Of a stretch of DNA of 64,000 nucleotides, positions 61,905-64,000 are shown in pieces. The position numbers and the translations under genes are program-made. Source of the DNA: Karstenula rhodostoma CBS 690.94. Its lineage: Eukaryota; Ascomycota; Dothideomycetes; Pleosporales; Didymosphaeriaceae. The stretch is from positions 27,375 to 91,374 of the forward strand of contig MU001505.1 of NCBI GenBank assembly GCA_010093485.1, given 5' to 3'. Below the pieces are notes generated by a model. The model worked only from the letters and a program-made list of their open reading frames with translations. It had not been told where the DNA came from and searched no databases. Within the stretch, counting starts at the first letter, position 1. Each line of letters opens with the position of its first letter.

Positions 61905-62910
61905 GACGCACAAAGTAAATATAACTAAGCGATTGGAAGGATGTGAGAACGGCGGTACGTTAGCGACTGCGAGTGGTTGGATCGCATCGAAGGTTGACAA
62001 TGACCTGGATCTTAAATTCACGTTGCATAACAAACAGTATGGTGCATTACCCCAGAATCAAGATACTATGATATCGGGTTTGTGGAGACCTAAGATAGGG
62101 CTCTCAAAGATCGGCGAAATCTGCGCTAGCGGCGTTCGCATTCAACGCCGCCAATCAGCACTCTTCTTGGTTTTTGGACTCGCAGAGAGCGACGAGACAT
62201 GGACACACTGGAAATCGTTTGACTTTACAACCTGTTTGGTGACAGCGAGTTCCATTCTCCAGCATTCCTTTACCATCGACTCATTTGTTCGTACACCCCA
62301 ACGATCGTGATGTCGACGGTTACAGTAGGAGCCCACACCAACTGTGGCCACACCGAGACTGGTCTTTGAAAAGAAGCATTTAGCTGGGCTAGATCTGAGA
62401 TGGGTGGAGTTATGGAACACTCACGGAGCAAACATCGTCAGAGCAGACGAATTGTCTATCGAGGAATACCCCAAAATGCCTTCTTTGTGTAGCTTCACCT
62501 ATCCAACATGCGAAGTTCAGTTCCTTTTAATATGGAACCACACACCACCGTCGCTCACTCGCTCTGTGCAGGACCTGATGTTTTCCATGTGGAGGACCTA
62601 CAAAAAAAAGGCTTTCCACATACTTGGCACGTTGCTCTTAAAGCCAATAAGATGTTGAGACCAGATTTTTGCTCCGCGCACGAGCGATCAGTGAACTGTA
62701 GGTTCTTGTTGCAAAAATCTGCTTCTATCAGCGGCAGCTGAAGGGAGCTAACCAGAAGGTGGTAGGACAATGCGGAATGCCGGTAACTGCGAATGCTAGC
62801 GCCCAAAACGACAAGTGAGGTCATGCCTTGTCAATCACAGAAATCGATTTGCCGGTCGAGTTCAACACATCATTAGATGTAAACTTGGCGCTACGCCCTT
62901 TTTGGTTAGC
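61905..62910. other. Upstream region of the transporter; unrecognised short frames
   Basis: The first few hundred bases should hold the promoter of the minus-strand transporter. Around 62,344-62,741 two overlapping plus-strand frames look protein-like (FEKKHLAGLDLRWVELWNTH, RADELSIEEYPKMPSLCSF, then GPDVFHVEDLQKKGFPHTW in a second frame). They could be a decayed or frameshifted gene, but I recognise no family and do not call a gene. Confidence 0.35.
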
Positions 62911-63060
62911 CTGCGCACAGACGCTGGGCGCGCCTTAGCTGCTTTTTTAGTCCCCCTTTGTTCGTGCATTGGCAAAGCATAACGCGCCTTTTTATCCCCC
63001 TACTTTATTAAGTTACCCTACCTTATAGTGAATCTCTACAATATATAGATGTAAATGGCG
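62911..63060. repeat. Dispersed direct repeat, copy 1
   Basis: Matches 63,373-63,525 with ACAGACGCT, GGCGCGCCTTAG, CCCCCTTTGTTCGTGCATTGG and AACGCGCCTTTTTATCCC in the same order, with similarity fading after about 95-150 bp. Several differences are G/A or C/T changes. It may be a fragment of an unknown transposon. Confidence 0.75.
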
Positions 63061-63372
63061 AATTTTTTATAAGGGACTAGCGTACCATAATTCTCCGGTC
63101 GGAGTGTCGGTATTACCTTTGAAAAGAGCGACGGCGCCTCGGGTTCTGGGCAGACCCCGAGTGACCGAACCCAGAATCTTAATGTTTTCGGCCCTTACTC
63201 TTAAGCAAGTCAATGACATCGATTTCCGCTGCCTTCTATCGCGATCTCTATTAATTCACGAATTCAACGCAGAGTCCTAAATTTTCCAGGTGGATCAAGC
63301 CCTCGTTGGTGTAATAACTCTTTCTTACGCTTCTCTTCTTGGCCGCTTCCCGAGTGAATACATGTTGTATGC
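63061..63372. other. Spacer between repeat copies, no gene
   Basis: Holds a near-palindromic stretch around 63,135-63,175 (CTCGGGTTCTGGGCAGACCC and GAGTGACCGAACCCAGAATC), where GGGTTCTGG pairs with the later AACCCAGA. No coding frame is visible. Confidence 0.45.
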
Positions 63373-63525
63373 CTACGCACAGACGCTAGGCGCGCCTTAG
63401 CCACATTTTTTGGACCCCCTTTGTTCGTGCATTGGTCAAGCGCAACGCGCCTTTTTATCCCTTTTATTTTATGGATCTACCACGCCTCATATAATTATCT
63501 ACGATATACATGTTGTAAATCTGCA
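63373..63525. repeat. Dispersed direct repeat, copy 2
   Basis: Same order of blocks as 62,911-63,060 (ACGCACAGACGCTAGGCGCG, TTGTTCGTGCATTGG, AACGCGCCTTTTTATCCC). Relative to copy 1 it has GCTAGG for GCTGGG and CTACGC for CTGCGC, both G-to-A, and the reverse at other sites. Confidence 0.75.
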
Positions 63526-64000
63526 GAGCTGACAAAAAGATCCTTGAGCCTGTGAATGCACAACCTTAGCCCAGCAGCTCTCTGTATTCACAACCATGGC
63601 TAGGTGGCTGAGATTCGCAAGCAAAATATCGGTCTACAGCGAAGATACCCTACCGCAAGTATCCTTTATTTCAGAGTGATGCTTTGCAACCACTGAAAAA
63701 ACATCCCTCTGACCGATCTGCGAACCGTCCCTACAATCTAATACTAGCCTTAACTCTCTACGAATAGACGTTCACATGTAATAATGCTTTGTATGCTAAG
63801 GACGATGGAAACCGACCTTTTTGCAATTTCGAGTCGTCTTGATCAAATTTGATCACGTGCGAGCCCACATGTGCCTAGTGCAAAGATACAGCGAAGACGG
63901 AGAGTAGGTTAAGCGCGACTTCCGTGGCTCACTTGATCGCCAAATCACCAATCGGCGAATTTTCCATTCCACATTCGATGGGCCTGTGCTTTGTTCCAGA
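63526..64000. other. Right end of window, no gene recognised
   Basis: Normal composition, with no frame of coding character on either strand. It could be promoter or UTR of a gene beyond the window. Confidence 0.4.

Noticed and set aside
61744..62310. Long plus-strand frame of 188 codons
   Set aside because: It runs antisense over the first exon of the peptide transporter and has no domain; it is a shadow frame.
62344..62741. Possible decayed gene in two overlapping frames
   Set aside because: The peptides look protein-like but match no family I know, and no splice sites join them; it is noted only as an unresolved region.

Overview
The window looks like nuclear DNA of a filamentous ascomycete (Pezizomycotina). 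The genes have short introns of 46-66 bp with GT donors, CTAAC/CTGAC-type branch sites and YAG acceptors. The repeats carry the signature of repeat-induced point mutation (RIP): extreme A+T richness, with the remaining C mostly in CpC/CpT and the remaining G in GpG/ApG. The sequence has two unlike halves that meet near 43.5 kb.

Positions 1-43,500 are a RIP-mutated repeat block with no open reading frame. From left to right it holds: an unidentified A+T-rich stretch (1-3,650); a head-to-tail array of one ~10.5 kb repeat, called element A here (A1 3,651-14,250; A2 14,251-24,754; A3 24,755-31,920, lacking one end); two 5'-truncated Ty3/gypsy chromovirus relics in tandem (31,921-36,361 and 36,362-39,756), each ending in a ~500 bp LTR; another unidentified stretch (39,757-43,106); and a small inverted-repeat element (43,107-43,516). 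Element A carries on its minus strand the remains of a RecQ-type helicase. Walker A, the VTPES-like motif, the DEAH-like box, the SAT motif and motifs V-VI appear in order, in one frame broken by stops. Each copy ends in a 22-bp minisatellite that breaks the assembly in two of three places. A tandem helicase repeat of this kind resembles telomere-linked helicase or Y' subtelomeric elements. The link to a telomere is inference, because no telomere repeats are visible.

Positions 43,517-64,000 have normal composition and hold these genes: an FMO-DUF6314 fusion with frameshifts (44,089-46,395, +); an allantoate-permease-family MFS transporter (46,630-48,322, -) divergent from an adenosine/adenine deaminase-like gene (48,733-49,922, +), with two GATA sites between them; a secreted alginate-lyase-domain protein (51,091-52,700, +); a GNAT acetyltransferase broken only by one extra A (53,966-54,844, +); an enoyl-CoA hydratase pseudogene with three stops (55,448-56,035, -); a small cysteine-containing, probably surface protein (56,361-57,103, +); an NMNAT-like nucleotidyltransferase with an unidentified C-terminal half (57,663-59,401, +); and a seven-exon POT/PTR2 peptide transporter (59,914-61,904, -). 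The right end has no recognised gene but carries a dispersed ~150 bp direct repeat.

Several single-base excesses, mostly in A or G runs, break otherwise well-conserved genes. They are either consensus errors or recent inactivation next to the repeat block. The deaminase/permease pair suggests purine or ureide nitrogen use, and the lyase and peptide transporter fit saprotrophic or host-associated nutrition.
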